A DNA stretch of 64,000 bases from Pseudescherichia vulneris NBRC 102420 (GCF_000759795.1 NZ_BBMZ01000010.1:62001-126000); one strand, 5' to 3'; numbered from the stretch's first letter, positions 28,428 to 38,456 are shown. Program-made: numbers and translations. The notes: generated from the sequence alone by a model not told the origin.

Positions 28428-29867
28428 GTGGCTCACAACGCTGTCTATCTTCCTGAAGAATTTCTTGCGCAGATGCGTCTGGCTATGCCGACGCATCTCT
28501 CCTTCGATGACTTTATTGCCGCCTGTCAGCGTCCGCTGCGCCGCAGCATTCGGGTCAACACGCTTAAAATTTCCGTGGCAGCGTTTCTGAACCTGGTCGC
28601 CCCCTATGCCTGGCAGCTGACGCCGGTTCCGTGGTGCGAAGAGGGATTCTGGATCGAGCGTGAAGATGAAGAGACCCTGCCTCTTGGCAGCACCGCCGAG
28701 CACCTCAGCGGACTGTTTTACATCCAGGAAGCCAGCTCAATGCTGCCGGTTAGCGCCCTTTTCGCCGACGGCAACCAGCCTCAGCGGGTGATGGACGTTG
28801 CCGCCGCCCCTGGCTCGAAAACCACCCAGATCGCCGCGCGGATGGATAACGGCGGGGCGATCCTCGCCAACGAGTTTTCCGCCAGCCGAGTGAAGGTATT
28901 GCATGCCAACATCAGCCGCTGCGGGATCGGCAACGTGGCCCTGACCCACTTCGATGGTCGGGTATTCGGCGCAGCGCTGCCCGAGACCTTTGACGCCATC
29001 CTGCTGGACGCGCCCTGCTCCGGTGAAGGCGTGGTGCGAAAAGATCCCGATGCCTTGAAAAACTGGTCCGTTGCCAGCAATCAAGAGATCGCCGCTACCC
29101 AGCGGGAGCTGATCGACAGCGCCTTTCACGCCCTGCGCCCCGGCGGGACGCTGGTCTACTCGACCTGCACCCTAAACCGGGACGAGAACGAAGCGATTTG
29201 CCACTGGCTCAAGGCCCAGTACCCCGATGAGGTTGAGTTTCTGCCGCTGGAGCAGCTGTTTACCGGCGCGACACAGGCGCTGACCCCCGATGGCTTCCTG
29301 CACGTCTTCCCGCAAATTTTCGACTGCGAAGGGTTCTTTGTCGCGCGGCTGCGTAAAACGGCCTCGGTCGAGGCGCTGCCCGCGCCCGGCTACAAGATGG
29401 GTAAATTCCCCTTCACGCCGGTCAAAGGCCGCGAGAGCGCCCAGATAACCCAGGCCGCAGCGGCCTCCGGGCTACAGTGGAACGACACGTTACGCCTTTG
29501 GCAGCGTGATAAAGAGCTGTGGCTCTTCCCGGCACAGATCGAAGCGTTGACCGGAAAAGTCCGCTTCTCGCGCATCGGCCTCAAGCTCGCCGAGACGCAC
29601 AACAAAGGCTACCGCTGGCAGCACGAGGCGGTGATTGCTCTTGCCGGAACCGATAATCCGCTGGCCTTTGAGCTCAACCCTGCTGAAGCAGAAGAGTGGT
29701 ATCGCGGCCGGGATATCTACCCACAGGCGACAATCGCGCATGACGAGGTGATTGTGACGTTTCAGGGGCAGCCCCTAGGCCTGGCAAAAAAAGTCGGCTC
29801 GCGCCTTAAGAACAGCTACCCGCGAGAGCTGGTTCGCGATGGTCGTCTGTTTGCCAGCAAAGCGTAA
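28428..29867 (+). CDS. rsmF: 16S rRNA (cytosine-1407-C5)-methyltransferase
   Basis: A 479-residue enzyme of E. coli RsmF (YebU) length. The methyltransferase core has the SAM motif [16 protein letters not shown] and the two catalytic cysteine motifs [10 protein letters not shown] (motif IV) and [13 protein letters not shown] (motif VI). The C-terminal part is an RNA-binding PUA-like region. It methylates C1407 of the assembled 30S subunit. The start is GTG at 28428, starting [12 protein letters not shown]. It follows the letB terminator closely but should have its own promoter. Confidence 0.95.
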   Translation: MAHNAVYLPEEFLAQMRLAMPTHLSFDDFIAACQRPLRRSIRVNTLKISVAAFLNLVAPYAWQLTPVPWCEEGFWIEREDEETLPLGSTAEHLSGLFYIQEASSMLPVSALFADGNQPQRVMDVAAAPGSKTTQIAARMDNGGAILANEFSASRVKVLHANISRCGIGNVALTHFDGRVFGAALPETFDAILLDAPCSGEGVVRKDPDALKNWSVASNQEIAATQRELIDSAFHALRPGGTLVYSTCTLNRDENEAICHWLKAQYPDEVEFLPLEQLFTGATQALTPDGFLHVFPQIFDCEGFFVARLRKTASVEALPAPGYKMGKFPFTPVKGRESAQITQAAAASGLQWNDTLRLWQRDKELWLFPAQIEALTGKVRFSRIGLKLAETHNKGYRWQHEAVIALAGTDNPLAFELNPAEAEEWYRGRDIYPQATIAHDEVIVTFQGQPLGLAKKVGSRLKNSYPRELVRDGRLFASKA

Positions 29868-29980
29868 CTCCGGAAAAAAAGCGCACTTTTTGACTGGCGG
29901 GATAGCTCATGTTGTACCAGGCTGAAAAATGGGGTGACTTTACTGGTCGTACCACATTTCGCAGATCAATGGAGAGCATT

Positions 29981-30220
29981 ATGACGAAAACCAGCGTGCG
30001 CATTGGCCAATTTGAGATAGATGATGCTGAGCTGCAAGGCGATGGGCCAGGAGAGCGGACGTTACGCATTCCATGCAGCTCCGATCCCGATTTATGTATG
30101 CAGCTTGATGCCTGGGATGCCGAGACCAGCATTCCGGCGCTGCTCAACGGTGAACAGTCCGTGCTGTACCGTGAGCACTACGATGAACAAACCGATACCT
30201 GGATCCTGCGCCTCGGCTGA
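29981..30220 (+). CDS. yebV: YebV, small DUF1480 protein
   Basis: A 79-residue protein matching E. coli YebV (78): it starts MTKTSVRIGQFEIDDAEL and contains CSSDPDLCMQLDAWDAETSI. Function is unknown. It is soluble and acidic, with no signal or membrane segment. I start at ATG 29981, preceded by GGAGAG, and not at the in-frame ATG 24 codons upstream. It is a single gene ending at a hairpin. Confidence 0.9.
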   Translation: MTKTSVRIGQFEIDDAELQGDGPGERTLRIPCSSDPDLCMQLDAWDAETSIPALLNGEQSVLYREHYDEQTDTWILRLG

Positions 30221-30229
30221 TATCCATTG

Positions 30230-30256
30230 AACCCGCCGCTCGGCGGGTTATTTATG
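30230..30256 (+). terminator. Terminator of yebV
   Basis: A perfect 9-bp stem AACCCGCCG/CGGCGGGTT with loop CT is followed by a weak ATTTAT tract, shortly after yebV. Confidence 0.7.
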
Positions 30257-30323
30257 CCTGGAATTTCCTCTCTTTACCTTCATCCCCTACACTTAACCTA
30301 AGCGGTACGGAAGTGAGGATGGA

Positions 30324-30515
30324 ATGGTCGCGCTGGTTCTTTTTATTTGCTACCTGGATGGTGGCTGCGATGACATCGTTATCGATGTCTACAATACCGA
30401 ACAGCAGTGTCTGGTCTCTATGGAGGAGCAGCGCATCCGTCACGGCGGCTGCTATCCGGTTGAGGACTTTGTCGACGGCTTCTGGCGACCCGCTCAGGAG
30501 TTTAGCGATTTTTAA
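30324..30515 (+). CDS. yebW: YebW, small conserved protein
   Basis: A 63-residue protein of E. coli YebW length: MVALVLFICYLDGGCDDIVI at the start and VEDFVDGFWRPAQEF near the end. Function is unknown. Three cysteines (9, 15 and 29) match the E. coli protein. A GAGGAT ribosome site precedes the ATG. Its tail leads into the SdsR/RyeA locus; pphA, found nearby in K-12, is missing. Confidence 0.88.
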   Translation: MVALVLFICYLDGGCDDIVIDVYNTEQQCLVSMEEQRIRHGGCYPVEDFVDGFWRPAQEFSDF

Positions 30516-30579
30516 TTTCCCACAATATTAACCAAAAAAAACGCTGGACGCCCGGCGGGTTGAATATGGTATGGTTAAC

Positions 30580-30823
30580 TCAGGAAAGAGATAAAAAAAG
30601 ACCGAATACGATTCCTGTATTCGGTCCAGGGAAATGGCTCTTGGGAGAGAGCCGTGCGCTAAAAGTTGGCATTAATGCAGGCTAACTACGCCTGGCACTT
30701 TAAGAATAGATGACAGCGCCAGCTTTTCCAGTCCACACACTCTGTGGCAGGAAAAAAAGAGTGATTGTCACGACCGTAAACAAAAAAACCGCAACGCTTC
30801 GTTACTGAAGCCTGCGGTTTTTT
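30580..30823 (+). ncRNA. ryeA: RyeA/SraC antisense RNA
   Basis: In E. coli the strand opposite SdsR makes RyeA (SraC), ending at a bidirectional hairpin. Here a -10-like TATGGT (30565-30575) and that hairpin (30782-30824) bracket the same arrangement. The full SdsR complement lies inside. The 5' end is approximate. Expected role: an RNA partner/sponge of SdsR with duplex cleavage. Confidence 0.6.
30593..30696 (-). ncRNA. sdsR: SdsR (RyeB) small RNA
   Basis: On the minus strand a 104-nt RNA closely matches E. coli SdsR: GCCTGCATTAATGCCAACTT, TTTTAGCGCACGGCTCTCTC and CCCAAGAGCCATTTCCCTGG are conserved, ending in the terminator ACCGAATACAGGAATCGTAT...T7. The start at 30696 follows a TATTCT -10 (30708-30703) at the right distance. 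SdsR is a sigma-S-dependent, Hfq-binding RNA that represses outer-membrane and repair mRNAs (mutS, tolC, ompD in relatives). Confidence 0.92.
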
Positions 30824-30824
30824 G
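30782..30824. terminator. Bidirectional terminator of yebY-copDC operon and RyeA
   Basis: The hairpin AACCGCA...TGCGGTT, with the inner stem GCTTC/GAAGC, is flanked by A7 on the left and T6 on the right. It ends RyeA on the plus strand and copC-copD-yebY on the minus strand. Confidence 0.88.
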
Positions 30825-30842
30825 TTATGGATCAAGCCGACA

Positions 30843-31181
30843 TTAGCAGAGCGTTTCAGCCCGCTCGATAAACGGGGCAAGGCTCATCTTTTCCCCAGGC
30901 TTCGCCGGATCGTCAACCTGAATAATGGAGATGGGCTGGCCGCTGTTCTGACCCTTGGCGACCTGCTGCTTTGCGGCATCGTTGAGCGGATACTGCACTA
31001 GCGTGCTGGGGTTGATAGCAAACAGGGCATGGCCAGGACGGCAGGTGAGCATCACCTCTTCACGGTTAAACGCCCATTTCTCTTTACCCATATCTAAGCG
31101 GCTTACGGTGATCACCTGCGGCGCGGCCAGCGCACTGGTCGAACAGGTAAGTAATAAAAGAGTGAGAATACTTTTTTTCAT
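30843..31181 (-). CDS. yebY: YebY, periplasmic DUF2511 protein
   Basis: A 112-residue exported protein (113 in E. coli YebY). A signal peptide ([20 protein letters not shown]) precedes the mature part, which has a Cys pair ([12 protein letters not shown] and the C-terminal ETLC) likely to form a disulfide. Its place after copC and copD suggests a role in copper handling. That is context inference; some relatives are reported in copper-related operons. Confidence 0.9.
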   Translation of the reverse strand: MKKSILTLLLLTCSTSALAAPQVITVSRLDMGKEKWAFNREEVMLTCRPGHALFAINPSTLVQYPLNDAAKQQVAKGQNSGQPISIIQVDDPAKPGEKMSLAPFIERAETLC

Positions 31182-31196
31182 TTTTTCGCCAGTTAT

Positions 31197-32060
31197 TCAA
31201 AAAGGTTCAAGTGTCGCAAACAGGCTGACTGTTGCCAGCACCACAATGCCGAGAACCACTTCAGCTTGCGTCATCCGGATAAACGCCGCGTGCGCCTGAG
31301 CTTCCTGCACGCGAAAACGCGGCACCAGCACATAGCGGTTTACCAGGGCAATCATCACCATCAGCAGCACCAGCGCGCATTTGACCAGCAGCAGTTGGCC
31401 ATACGAACTGTGCCACGGCAGCACCACGCCCTGAATAAGAAGCGCGTTGATGATGCCGGTGAGTAACACCCCTGCGACCGCCAGATGTCCGTAACGGGAG
31501 AAGCGCATCAGGCTGTTTATTGCCGATAGGCGACTGTGCGATTTTACCCGCTGCATACAATACAGCACCGGCAGCAAGCCGCCAAACCATGCGGCGGCAC
31601 ACAGAAGATGCACGGCATAATTAAGCCGGGTAAGTACGCCTGTCACCCCGTCATGCATTGCCGCATGGCCGGTATTCGCCAACAGCAGCAGCTGGGCGGT
31701 GACCAGTAGCAGTACCCGCCCCTGCTGATACATCACGCCCAGCAGCAGCGCTGCCAGCGCGAGAACAACCTGCCACAGCCAGACGCTGCCAAATTGCGTT
31801 TCGCTTACCGCCAGCCAGATATCCGGCTGCCAGACGTCGTGCCAGCCGTTGCCCATCATACCGCCCTGTACGGCAAACATCAGCAGCGCAGAGAAAAATG
31901 CCAGCGCCAGCGCGCCGCGCTGCATAGGCATAAAACGTCGCTGGAGCGCGGGGCGGATCGTCGGGTCAGCAAGCCAGTGCGCAAAGGCGCTGCTGCCAAA
32001 TACCAACATCAGGCTCAGAAAATGGATAAACCGCAGGCCAACGTAGCAAAGCGCGAGCAT
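31197..32060 (-). CDS. copD: CopD-family copper membrane protein (YebZ)
   Basis: A 287-residue integral membrane protein of the CopD family (E. coli YebZ, 290). About eight hydrophobic segments are visible, with His residues in conserved positions such as ANTGHAAMHDGV and LNYAVHLLCAAAWFGGLLPV. CopD proteins are thought to bring copper across the inner membrane with the periplasmic carrier CopC. It begins right at the copC stop and ends 15 bp before yebY, forming a three-gene operon. Confidence 0.9.
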   Translation of the reverse strand: MLALCYVGLRFIHFLSLMLVFGSSAFAHWLADPTIRPALQRRFMPMQRGALALAFFSALLMFAVQGGMMGNGWHDVWQPDIWLAVSETQFGSVWLWQVVLALAALLLGVMYQQGRVLLLVTAQLLLLANTGHAAMHDGVTGVLTRLNYAVHLLCAAAWFGGLLPVLYCMQRVKSHSRLSAINSLMRFSRYGHLAVAGVLLTGIINALLIQGVVLPWHSSYGQLLLVKCALVLLMVMIALVNRYVLVPRFRVQEAQAHAAFIRMTQAEVVLGIVVLATVSLFATLEPF

Positions 32061-32061
32061 A

Positions 32062-32436
32062 TTACTTCACGCTGAACCGGTAGCTGCCCTGCGTTTTATG
32101 CCCGTCAACGGAGACAACGTGCCACTCTACGGTATACTCACCGGGCGTGAGTGCCTGTTCGATGGGCGCAATGAGCTGCGTTTTATCGTTGTCGTTACGC
32201 TTTACCGCACCGATTTTTACCGTCTGCTGCTGTGAACCGGTCACCTTTACGCCGCTGAACTTGGGTTCAATGCCCTCGGAAAAATTGAGGGTCAGCGCCT
32301 GCGGAGCCGCGGTGACGTTCGCATCGGCGGCCGGATATTGATGTTTCAGGTGAGCATGCGCGAAAACCGCAGGCGAAGCAGCGAGAGAGGCCAACAGCAG
32401 TAGCGTGCGGCTGGTAGACTTAGCGGTAAAACCCAT
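32062..32436 (-). CDS. copC: CopC-type periplasmic copper-binding protein (YobA)
   Basis: A 124-residue exported protein of the CopC family (E. coli YobA, 124). A signal peptide ending at VFA precedes mature HAHLKHQYPAADANV, whose N-terminal His residues form the Cu(II) site. A second His lies in YTVEWHVVSVDGHKTQGSYR. The immunoglobulin-like fold is expected. It is the first gene of copC-copD-yebY and is divergent from holE. Confidence 0.92.
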   Translation of the reverse strand: MGFTAKSTSRTLLLLASLAASPAVFAHAHLKHQYPAADANVTAAPQALTLNFSEGIEPKFSGVKVTGSQQQTVKIGAVKRNDNDKTQLIAPIEQALTPGEYTVEWHVVSVDGHKTQGSYRFSVK

Positions 32437-32570
32437 CGTTCTATTCCCTTTTGTTATGTCTATAGGACAAAGAATAACTCTGTATAATGGTGCAGTCGAG
32501 TCTGTACCGATACGGGCTTGCCTTTCTGCAGCAGGCTTAGTACTTTTGCGCCGTTAAACCGGGAGGACCT

Positions 32571-32801
32571 ATGAAAACCAATCTTGCACTACTGCCTCAG
32601 GACGAGATGGACAAAGTGAACGTTGACCTGGCGGCGGCTGGCGTGGCCTTTAAAGAGCGTTACAATATGCCGGTTATCGCAGAGGTGGTGGAGCGCGAAC
32701 AGCCCGCTCATCTGCGCGACTGGTTTCGCGAGCGGCTGATTGCCCATCGCCTGGCATCCGTGTCGCTCTCACGCCTGCCCTACGAGCCTAAAATCAAATA
32801 A
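32571..32801 (+). CDS. holE: DNA polymerase III theta subunit
   Basis: A 76-residue protein equal to E. coli HolE in length; the body from [20 protein letters not shown] to [20 protein letters not shown] is nearly identical. Theta binds and stabilises the epsilon proofreading exonuclease of the polymerase III core. A TATAAT -10 lies at 32483-32488, and GGGAGGA precedes the ATG. exoX follows 24 bp downstream on the same strand. Confidence 0.95.
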   Translation: MKTNLALLPQDEMDKVNVDLAAAGVAFKERYNMPVIAEVVEREQPAHLRDWFRERLIAHRLASVSLSRLPYEPKIK

Positions 32802-32825
32802 TCGACCCGGTTGCTGGAGAAGAGG

Positions 32826-33488
32826 ATGTTACGCGTAATCGATACTGAAACCTGTGGCCTGCAGGGCGGCATCGTTGAAATTGCCTCGGTGGATGTCATC
32901 GATGGTCAGATTGTGAATCCGATGAGCCACCTTGTGCGTCCGGATCGCCCCATCAGCCATCAGGCGATGGCCATCCACCGTATCACTGAAGAGATGGTGG
33001 CCGATCAGCCGTGGATCGAAGAGATACTGCCCCACTACCTGGGCAGCAGCTGGTACGTCGCGCACAACGCCAGCTTCGATCGCCGCGTGCTGCCGGAGAT
33101 GCCCGGCGAGTGGATCTGCACCATGAAGCTGGCCCGTCGCCTGTGGCCGGGGATCCAGTACAGCAACATGGCGCTCTACAAGTCGCGCAAGCTGAGCGTA
33201 CAGACGCCGCCGGGGCTGCATCATCACCGGGCGCTGTATGATTGCTACATCACCGCCGCGCTGCTGATTGACATCATGGAGACGTCGGGCTGGACGCCAG
33301 ACCAGATGGCGACGATCACCGGTCGCCCTGCCCTGATGACCACCTTTACCTTTGGCAAATATCGCGGCAAAGCGGTATCCGACATCGCCGACCGCGATCC
33401 GGGGTACCTGCGCTGGCTGTACAACAACCTTGAGCGCATGAGCCCCGAACTGCGGCTGACGTTAAAGCACTATTTAGACGAAAACTAA
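32826..33488 (+). CDS. exoX: Exodeoxyribonuclease X
   Basis: A 220-residue DnaQ-superfamily 3'-5' exonuclease, same length as in E. coli. The acidic motifs are RVIDTETCGLQGG (Exo I), HNASFDRRVL (Exo II) and LHHHRALYDCYITAALL (Exo III, DEDDh His). It acts in methyl-directed mismatch repair and UV repair as a distributive exonuclease. I start at ATG 32826 (MLRVIDTE) after GGAGAAGAGG; an upstream in-frame start adds five residues. Likely co-transcribed with holE. Confidence 0.94.
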   Translation: MLRVIDTETCGLQGGIVEIASVDVIDGQIVNPMSHLVRPDRPISHQAMAIHRITEEMVADQPWIEEILPHYLGSSWYVAHNASFDRRVLPEMPGEWICTMKLARRLWPGIQYSNMALYKSRKLSVQTPPGLHHHRALYDCYITAALLIDIMETSGWTPDQMATITGRPALMTTFTFGKYRGKAVSDIADRDPGYLRWLYNNLERMSPELRLTLKHYLDEN

Positions 33489-33500
33489 TCTCAATGAAAA

Positions 33501-35558
33501 CTAGCTTTTTTTGCCCGGCAAGGTGCCCTGCGCCAGCGCCACAAGGAAAGCGAACTCCAGCGCGACGCCTTCATAGGATTTAAAGCGGCCCGACTTCCCG
33601 CCGTGGCCCGCATCCATATCCGTACAAAGCAGCAGCAGGTTATCATCGGTTTTTGTTGCCCGTAGCTTCGCCACCCACTTGGCTGGCTCCCAGTACTGTA
33701 CCTGGGAGTCATGCAGGCCGGTTGTCACCAGCAGGTGCGGATAGGCCTGAGCGCTCACGTTATCGTATGGGCTGTAGCTTTTCATGTAGCGATAGTAGGT
33801 CTCGTCCTGCGGATTGCCCCACTCCTCAAACTCGCCGGTGGTTAACGGAATCGACTCGTCCAGCATGGTGGTGACGACGTCCACAAAGGGTACCTGGGCG
33901 ATCGCCCCATGGAACAGGCCCGGGCGCTCGTTAATCACCGTACCGATCAGCATCCCGCCCGCACTGCCGCCCATGCCGTAGCAGTAGCGCGTAGAGCCGT
34001 AACCCTGCGCCAGCAGCGCGTCACAGACGTCGATATAGTCGTTAAAGGTGTTTCTCTTTTTAAGGAACTTACCGTCCTCATACCAGTGCTGGCCCAGCTC
34101 GCCGCCGCCGCGAATATGGGCGATGGCATAGACAAAGCCGCGATCCAGCAGGCTCAGGCGGCTGCTGCTGAAGTCGGCATCGATGCTGGTGCCGTAGGAG
34201 CCATAGCCGTAAACCAGCAGCGGATTCTGCCCCTTGCGGAAGTGTTTTCGGTTATAGACCAGCGAGACGGGAACCTCTACGCCGTCGCGCGCCTTGATCC
34301 ACAGATGTTCGCTGCGGTACTGGCTGGCATCAAAGCCGTGGACCTCCGTCTGCTTGAGCACCCGCCGTTCACCGGTATCCATATCCAGCTCAAACAGCGT
34401 ATCCGGCGTCGTCATAGAAGAGTAGCCGTAGCGTAGCCGGGAGGTTTCCGGCTCGGGATTATAGGCCAGCCAGGTCACATAGGCCGGATCGTCAAAGGCG
34501 ATACCGGTCACCTCGCGGGTTTTACGGTTGATCTGCCGCAGACTGGTTAAGCCGCGCTGACGCTCTTCCACCACCAGCCAGTCGGTAAACAGCGTAAAGC
34601 CCTCCAGCATAATGTGATCCCGGGGCGGGATCAGCACCTCCCACTGCTTGTCATTACGCACCTTAGTGCGATAGAGACCGAAGTTTTTCCCTTCACGGTT
34701 TGAGCGCAGATAGAACGTGTGCTGGTAGTGATCGAGGTTGTACTCATGATCTTTGCGCCGGGGCAGAAACATGATCGGCTGGGCATCCGGCAGCTCGGCA
34801 TCCAGCAGCAGACATTCGCTGGTGGTGGCGCTGGCCAGATAGATAATTACATAATGCTGGGAGGTCGTCTTATGCAGGCTGACGTAGTAGGTCTCGTCCT
34901 TCTCCTCATAGACCAGCTCATCCTGGCAGGCAGGCGTACCGATGGTGTGTCGCCATACCTGATAAGGCAGCAGCGTTTTGGCATGCTTGCGCACGTAGTA
35001 GAGCGTTTCGGAGTCGTTGATCCAGACGAAGTCCGGAGTGACGTTATCCAGCATCTCTGGATACCAGTTTCCGGTCTCCAGATTACGAAAGCGCAGGCCA
35101 TACTGCCGCCGGGAGAGGTAGTCCTCCGCGAGCGCCATGATTTTATTATCCGGCGACACGGCTAGCCCGCCCAAGGTATAGAACTCACTGTGGGCAGCGC
35201 GCTTGTTGGCATCCAGCAGCACCTGCCACTCATCCCACTCGCTGCTAAGCACCGATTGGCGCTGATAGATGGCGTACTCGCACCCCGGCTCATAGACGTG
35301 ACGGTAGCGGTAGCCATTGCGGGTATAGGAAGCGGAAACTTCGCGCTGGGGAAGACGGTCGACGATCTCTTTGAGCAGGCGCTCCTGTAACGCCTGCTGC
35401 GAGGCCATGACGTCGCGCCCGTAGTCATTCTCCTGGTGCAGATAGTCCAGGACATCCTGATCCGAACGCGTATCGTCGCGCAGCCAGTAGTAGTCGTCTG
35501 TTCGCGTATCGCCATGCAGCGTCATGACGTGCGGTACTGTTTTTGCTTTTGGTGGCAT
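33501..35558 (-). CDS. ptrB: Oligopeptidase B
   Basis: A 685-residue prolyl-oligopeptidase-family serine peptidase (686 in E. coli PtrB). An N-terminal beta-propeller (about 70-400) covers the C-terminal alpha/beta-hydrolase domain with nucleophile Ser in [12 protein letters not shown]. The acid lies near [15 protein letters not shown] and the His in [13 protein letters not shown]. It cleaves short peptides after Arg or Lys in the cytosol. It is convergent with exoX and not in an operon with yebE. Confidence 0.95.
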   Translation of the reverse strand: MPPKAKTVPHVMTLHGDTRTDDYYWLRDDTRSDQDVLDYLHQENDYGRDVMASQQALQERLLKEIVDRLPQREVSASYTRNGYRYRHVYEPGCEYAIYQRQSVLSSEWDEWQVLLDANKRAAHSEFYTLGGLAVSPDNKIMALAEDYLSRRQYGLRFRNLETGNWYPEMLDNVTPDFVWINDSETLYYVRKHAKTLLPYQVWRHTIGTPACQDELVYEEKDETYYVSLHKTTSQHYVIIYLASATTSECLLLDAELPDAQPIMFLPRRKDHEYNLDHYQHTFYLRSNREGKNFGLYRTKVRNDKQWEVLIPPRDHIMLEGFTLFTDWLVVEERQRGLTSLRQINRKTREVTGIAFDDPAYVTWLAYNPEPETSRLRYGYSSMTTPDTLFELDMDTGERRVLKQTEVHGFDASQYRSEHLWIKARDGVEVPVSLVYNRKHFRKGQNPLLVYGYGSYGTSIDADFSSSRLSLLDRGFVYAIAHIRGGGELGQHWYEDGKFLKKRNTFNDYIDVCDALLAQGYGSTRYCYGMGGSAGGMLIGTVINERPGLFHGAIAQVPFVDVVTTMLDESIPLTTGEFEEWGNPQDETYYRYMKSYSPYDNVSAQAYPHLLVTTGLHDSQVQYWEPAKWVAKLRATKTDDNLLLLCTDMDAGHGGKSGRFKSYEGVALEFAFLVALAQGTLPGKKS

Positions 35559-35642
35559 AGCGTTATCTTTTCAGTTTACACCCTATAAGGGTGGCAAAAC
35601 CCACGCATGTTGCAAGCGAAACGCGCCACCAACGCGTGTAAG

Positions 35643-36302
35643 CTAGCCTGGCAGCGCGCTTTTTTGCGCTTTCAGGTCCTGTTCTATGCCGTCGCGCACG
35701 TCCTGCGGGATCTTCAAGGCGTCCCCGAGGGCGTTGAGATAGCTGCGCTCCATAAAGTGATCGATATCGATAGCCGCACAGCTGAGGAAGTACAGCTCCA
35801 GCGCCTCCTCCTCGTTACGCACGTCGCGGGCTAACCGCTGAGGATCGAGCGGCTGCTCGATAGCCTGCGCCACCAGCGCTCTGCCCTGCTCCTCAACGCC
35901 CGCCTCCCGCATTTGCGCATCGATGGCTTCGCGCTCGCGGGCATCAATATGGCCGTCGCTTTTCGCGGCAAAGACCAGCGCCAGGATCAGACGTTCGGTG
36001 CGCACATCCAGCGGCGAGCTCTGCTGACCAAACTGCGGCTCATCCTGATGCGTACTGCGCACGCGATCTTTGTATTTGTTCCACAGCACCGTGCCAGCAA
36101 CGGCCCCGCCACCCATCAGCAGCGCGCTGGTCCCGTATTTCGTAAGCAGCTTACGGGAAGAGGAGTTCGAGACCAGCAGGCCCGCCAGGCCACCCAGTGC
36201 GCCGGGCACCAGCAGCTTGCTGAGTCCCTGCCCATCACCCGATGAGGCGGATGCCCCTTTCTGGCCCAGCAGCGACTGCAGTTGATTCATCCAGTTAGTC
36301 AT
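35643..36302 (-). CDS. yebE: YebE, DUF533 inner-membrane protein
   Basis: A 219-residue protein matching E. coli YebE. It has a Gly/Ser/Leu-rich N-terminal part, hydrophobic stretches about residues 30-42 and 57-71 ([14 protein letters not shown]), then an acidic all-helical TerB-like domain starting [20 protein letters not shown]. Function is unknown; in E. coli it belongs to the Cpx envelope-stress regulon. It is a single gene between ptrB and yebF. Confidence 0.9.
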   Translation of the reverse strand: MTNWMNQLQSLLGQKGASASSGDGQGLSKLLVPGALGGLAGLLVSNSSSRKLLTKYGTSALLMGGGAVAGTVLWNKYKDRVRSTHQDEPQFGQQSSPLDVRTERLILALVFAAKSDGHIDAREREAIDAQMREAGVEEQGRALVAQAIEQPLDPQRLARDVRNEEEALELYFLSCAAIDIDHFMERSYLNALGDALKIPQDVRDGIEQDLKAQKSALPG

Positions 36303-36397
36303 AGTTCCCCCCGATTATCCTGTGTCAAACCACAGAGTAAGCGAGGGGGTGTCAGGAAATGTCTAAGCTGACTAAAGAAGCGAAAATGCGGGGAGGA

Positions 36398-36745
36398 TTA
36401 ACGATGGGTATAGACAGCCTTACCGCCTTTGCAGTCAACCGCCACCTGATAGTGAATATCGGTGTTTTTACCGCGAACGGTTAGCGGAACGGTCCACTTA
36501 TCCTCTTTCCCGGTAATCTCTTTGACGTTGATCCAGGCAACGGGATCGGCCTGCCCCAGCCTCTCCTGGTCGTCGGCCCAGCGCGCAATGCGGTTTTGCT
36601 GATAGTCGCGCTTGACGCTGGCGGCGATACCAGCGGCATCCAGCCCTTCGCAGCTGGGAAACTTCACTGATTTACTATTGGCAGCCTGTACGCTAACGCT
36701 GCCGGCCAGCAGGGCAAGGCCGAGCAGTAATCCTAATTTGTTCAT
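36398..36745 (-). CDS. yebF: YebF, secreted small protein
   Basis: A 115-residue exported protein (118 in E. coli). A signal peptide ([20 protein letters not shown], cleaved after A) precedes the conserved mature part: [34 protein letters not shown] and the Cys pair (CEGLD...VDCKGG). E. coli YebF leaves the cell through porins and is used as a secretion carrier; it is related to colicin M immunity protein Cmi in fold. I use ATG 36745 with AGGAGA upstream. It follows yebG by 65 bp on the same strand. Confidence 0.9.
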   Translation of the reverse strand: MNKLGLLLGLALLAGSVSVQAANSKSVKFPSCEGLDAAGIAASVKRDYQQNRIARWADDQERLGQADPVAWINVKEITGKEDKWTVPLTVRGKNTDIHYQVAVDCKGGKAVYTHR

Positions 36746-36810
36746 GCTTATCTCCTGTGCGCATAACCCACACAAAGCATGGTACAAATTACCGGCAGCG
36801 CAAGCTGCGG

Positions 36811-37119
36811 TTAGGCTACTTTGCTACGCTTTGCCGTCGGCATATCCGTTACGGTATCGCTTTTGATTGGTGCGGCATCAGGATCCGGCAGCTTACCGGA
36901 GCGGAAGACCGCACTGAGGGTCTCTTTCTGCTCTGCCAGCCACAGCGCCATCTGCTCGCGCTGCGCGTCATCAAACGCAACGGGGGCATTTACCAGCACG
37001 CCTTCCAGTACTTCCGCCAGATCGAGCATTTTGTCGTACGCATCGGCTTCCTTTTTGCTGGCAAAAGACATTTTTTCCTCACCTTCGCGGATTACCACGT
37101 ATTTGACTTCAACCGCCAT
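36811..37119 (-). CDS. yebG: YebG, SOS-induced protein
   Basis: A 102-residue protein (96 in E. coli) starting [20 protein letters not shown]; the first 35 residues are strongly conserved, while the C-terminal third differs and carries a KSDTVTD-type tail. The role in the DNA-damage response is unknown. A perfect LexA box lies 18 bp upstream, consistent with SOS control. It is divergent from purT in a compact shared promoter region. Confidence 0.92.
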   Translation of the reverse strand: MAVEVKYVVIREGEEKMSFASKKEADAYDKMLDLAEVLEGVLVNAPVAFDDAQREQMALWLAEQKETLSAVFRSGKLPDPDAAPIKSDTVTDMPTAKRSKVA

Positions 37120-37136
37120 AATGCAGCCTCATTTAC

Positions 37137-37152
37137 CTGTTTATTTATACAG
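37137..37152. promoter_or_regulatory. LexA box of yebG
   Basis: CTGTTTATTTATACAG fits CTGT-N8-ACAG exactly. A -10-like TATACT on the minus strand (37156-37151) overlaps the right half, so LexA would block the promoter. Confidence 0.9.
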
Positions 37153-37198
37153 TATAATAGTAAGCATTTCCCTGCAGGAATGCAAGCCGAAAAAAGAC

Positions 37199-37214
37199 AC
37201 GCAAACGTTTTCGT
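37199..37214 (+). promoter_or_regulatory. PurR operator of purT
   Basis: ACGCAAACGTTTTCGT is a perfect match to the PUR box consensus and sits immediately upstream of the purT -10. Confidence 0.93.
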
Positions 37215-37215
37215 G

Positions 37216-37221
37216 TATAAT
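37216..37221 (+). promoter_or_regulatory. -10 element of purT
   Basis: TATAAT, a perfect -10 hexamer, starts two bases after the PurR operator, so bound PurR would cover the -35/-10 spacer. Predicted leader is about 23 bases. Confidence 0.75.
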
Positions 37222-37250
37222 AGTCCGAAATTTTTAAACGGGTGGATAGT

Positions 37251-38429
37251 ATGACTTTTTTAGGTACGGCGCTGCGTCCGGCAGCCACGCGTGTAATGCT
37301 GTTGGGCTCTGGTGAGCTGGGTAAAGAGGTAGCGATTGAGTGCCAGCGTCTGGGCATTGAAGTGATTGCGGTGGACCGCTATGCGGACGCTCCAGCAATG
37401 CACGTCGCCCATCGTTCGCACGTGATCAACATGCTGGACGGCGAGGCGTTAAAAGCCTTAGTGACGCAGGAGAAACCGGATTTTATCGTGCCGGAGATCG
37501 AAGCTATCGCCACCGATACGCTGCTTGAGCTGGAGGCCCAGGGCCAGCAGGTCGTGCCCTGCGCCCGCGCCGCGAAGCTGACTATGAACCGGGAGGGGAT
37601 CCGCCGCCTGGCGGCTGAAGAGCTGCGCCTGCCGACCTCAACCTACCGCTTCGCCGACAGCGAAACTGCGTTTAGAGAGGCGGTTGCTGCGCTCGGGCTA
37701 CCGTGCATTATTAAACCGGTGATGAGCTCCTCCGGCAAGGGCCAGAGCTTTATTCGTAGTGCCGATCAGCTGCATGATGCCTGGCAGTACGCCCAGCTCG
37801 GCGGACGCGCAGGAGCGGGACGCGTGATTGTCGAAGGGGTGGTGAAGTTTGACTTTGAAATTACCCTCCTCACCGTGAGCGCCGTTGACGGGGTGCACTT
37901 CTGTGATCCTATCGGCCATCGCCAGGAGGATGGCGACTACCGTGAATCCTGGCAACCGCAGCAGATGAGCGAGCTGGCTCTCTCCCGCGCCCAGGCCATT
38001 GCTCAGGAAGTCGTGCTGGCGCTGGGCGGCTACGGGCTGTTCGGCGTGGAGCTGTTTGTCTGCGGTGATGAAGTGATCTTCAGCGAGGTATCACCGCGTC
38101 CACACGATACCGGCATGGTCACGCTGATCTCGCAGGATCTCTCAGAGTTTGCTCTGCACGTACGCGCCTTTCTCGGTCTGCCGGTAGGCGGCGTGCGTCA
38201 GTACGGTCCGTCCGCTTCGGCGGTGATCCTGCCTGTGTTAAAGAGCGATAACGTGACCTTTGATAACGTGCAGGCGGCGGTGGGCGCGGGTCTTCAGCTG
38301 CGCCTGTTCGGCAAGCCGGAGATCGACGGCACGCGGCGCTTAGGCGTGGCGTTAGCCACCGGTGAAAGCATCGAGGATGCGGTAGAACGGGCTAAGCATG
38401 CCGCCGCAGGCGTACAGGTCGCAGGATAA
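37251..38429 (+). CDS. purT: Formate-dependent GAR transformylase (PurT)
   Basis: A 392-residue ATP-grasp enzyme of E. coli PurT length. It uses formate and ATP to formylate glycinamide ribonucleotide, the folate-free route of purine step 3. Visible are the N-terminal dinucleotide-like motif [12 protein letters not shown], the ATP-grasp lid [15 protein letters not shown] and the metal-binding region [21 protein letters not shown] start at ATG 37251 ([10 protein letters not shown]); a three-residue longer form is possible. PurR control is clear upstream. Confidence 0.97.
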   Translation: MTFLGTALRPAATRVMLLGSGELGKEVAIECQRLGIEVIAVDRYADAPAMHVAHRSHVINMLDGEALKALVTQEKPDFIVPEIEAIATDTLLELEAQGQQVVPCARAAKLTMNREGIRRLAAEELRLPTSTYRFADSETAFREAVAALGLPCIIKPVMSSSGKGQSFIRSADQLHDAWQYAQLGGRAGAGRVIVEGVVKFDFEITLLTVSAVDGVHFCDPIGHRQEDGDYRESWQPQQMSELALSRAQAIAQEVVLALGGYGLFGVELFVCGDEVIFSEVSPRPHDTGMVTLISQDLSEFALHVRAFLGLPVGGVRQYGPSASAVILPVLKSDNVTFDNVQAAVGAGLQLRLFGKPEIDGTRRLGVALATGESIEDAVERAKHAAAGVQVAG

Positions 38430-38433
38430 AAAA

Positions 38434-38456
38434 ACGGGCCATATGGCCCGTTTTTG
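38434..38456 (+). terminator. Terminator of purT
   Basis: A perfect 7-bp stem ACGGGCC-ATAT-GGCCCGT is followed by TTTTG, five bases after the stop. Confidence 0.9.
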
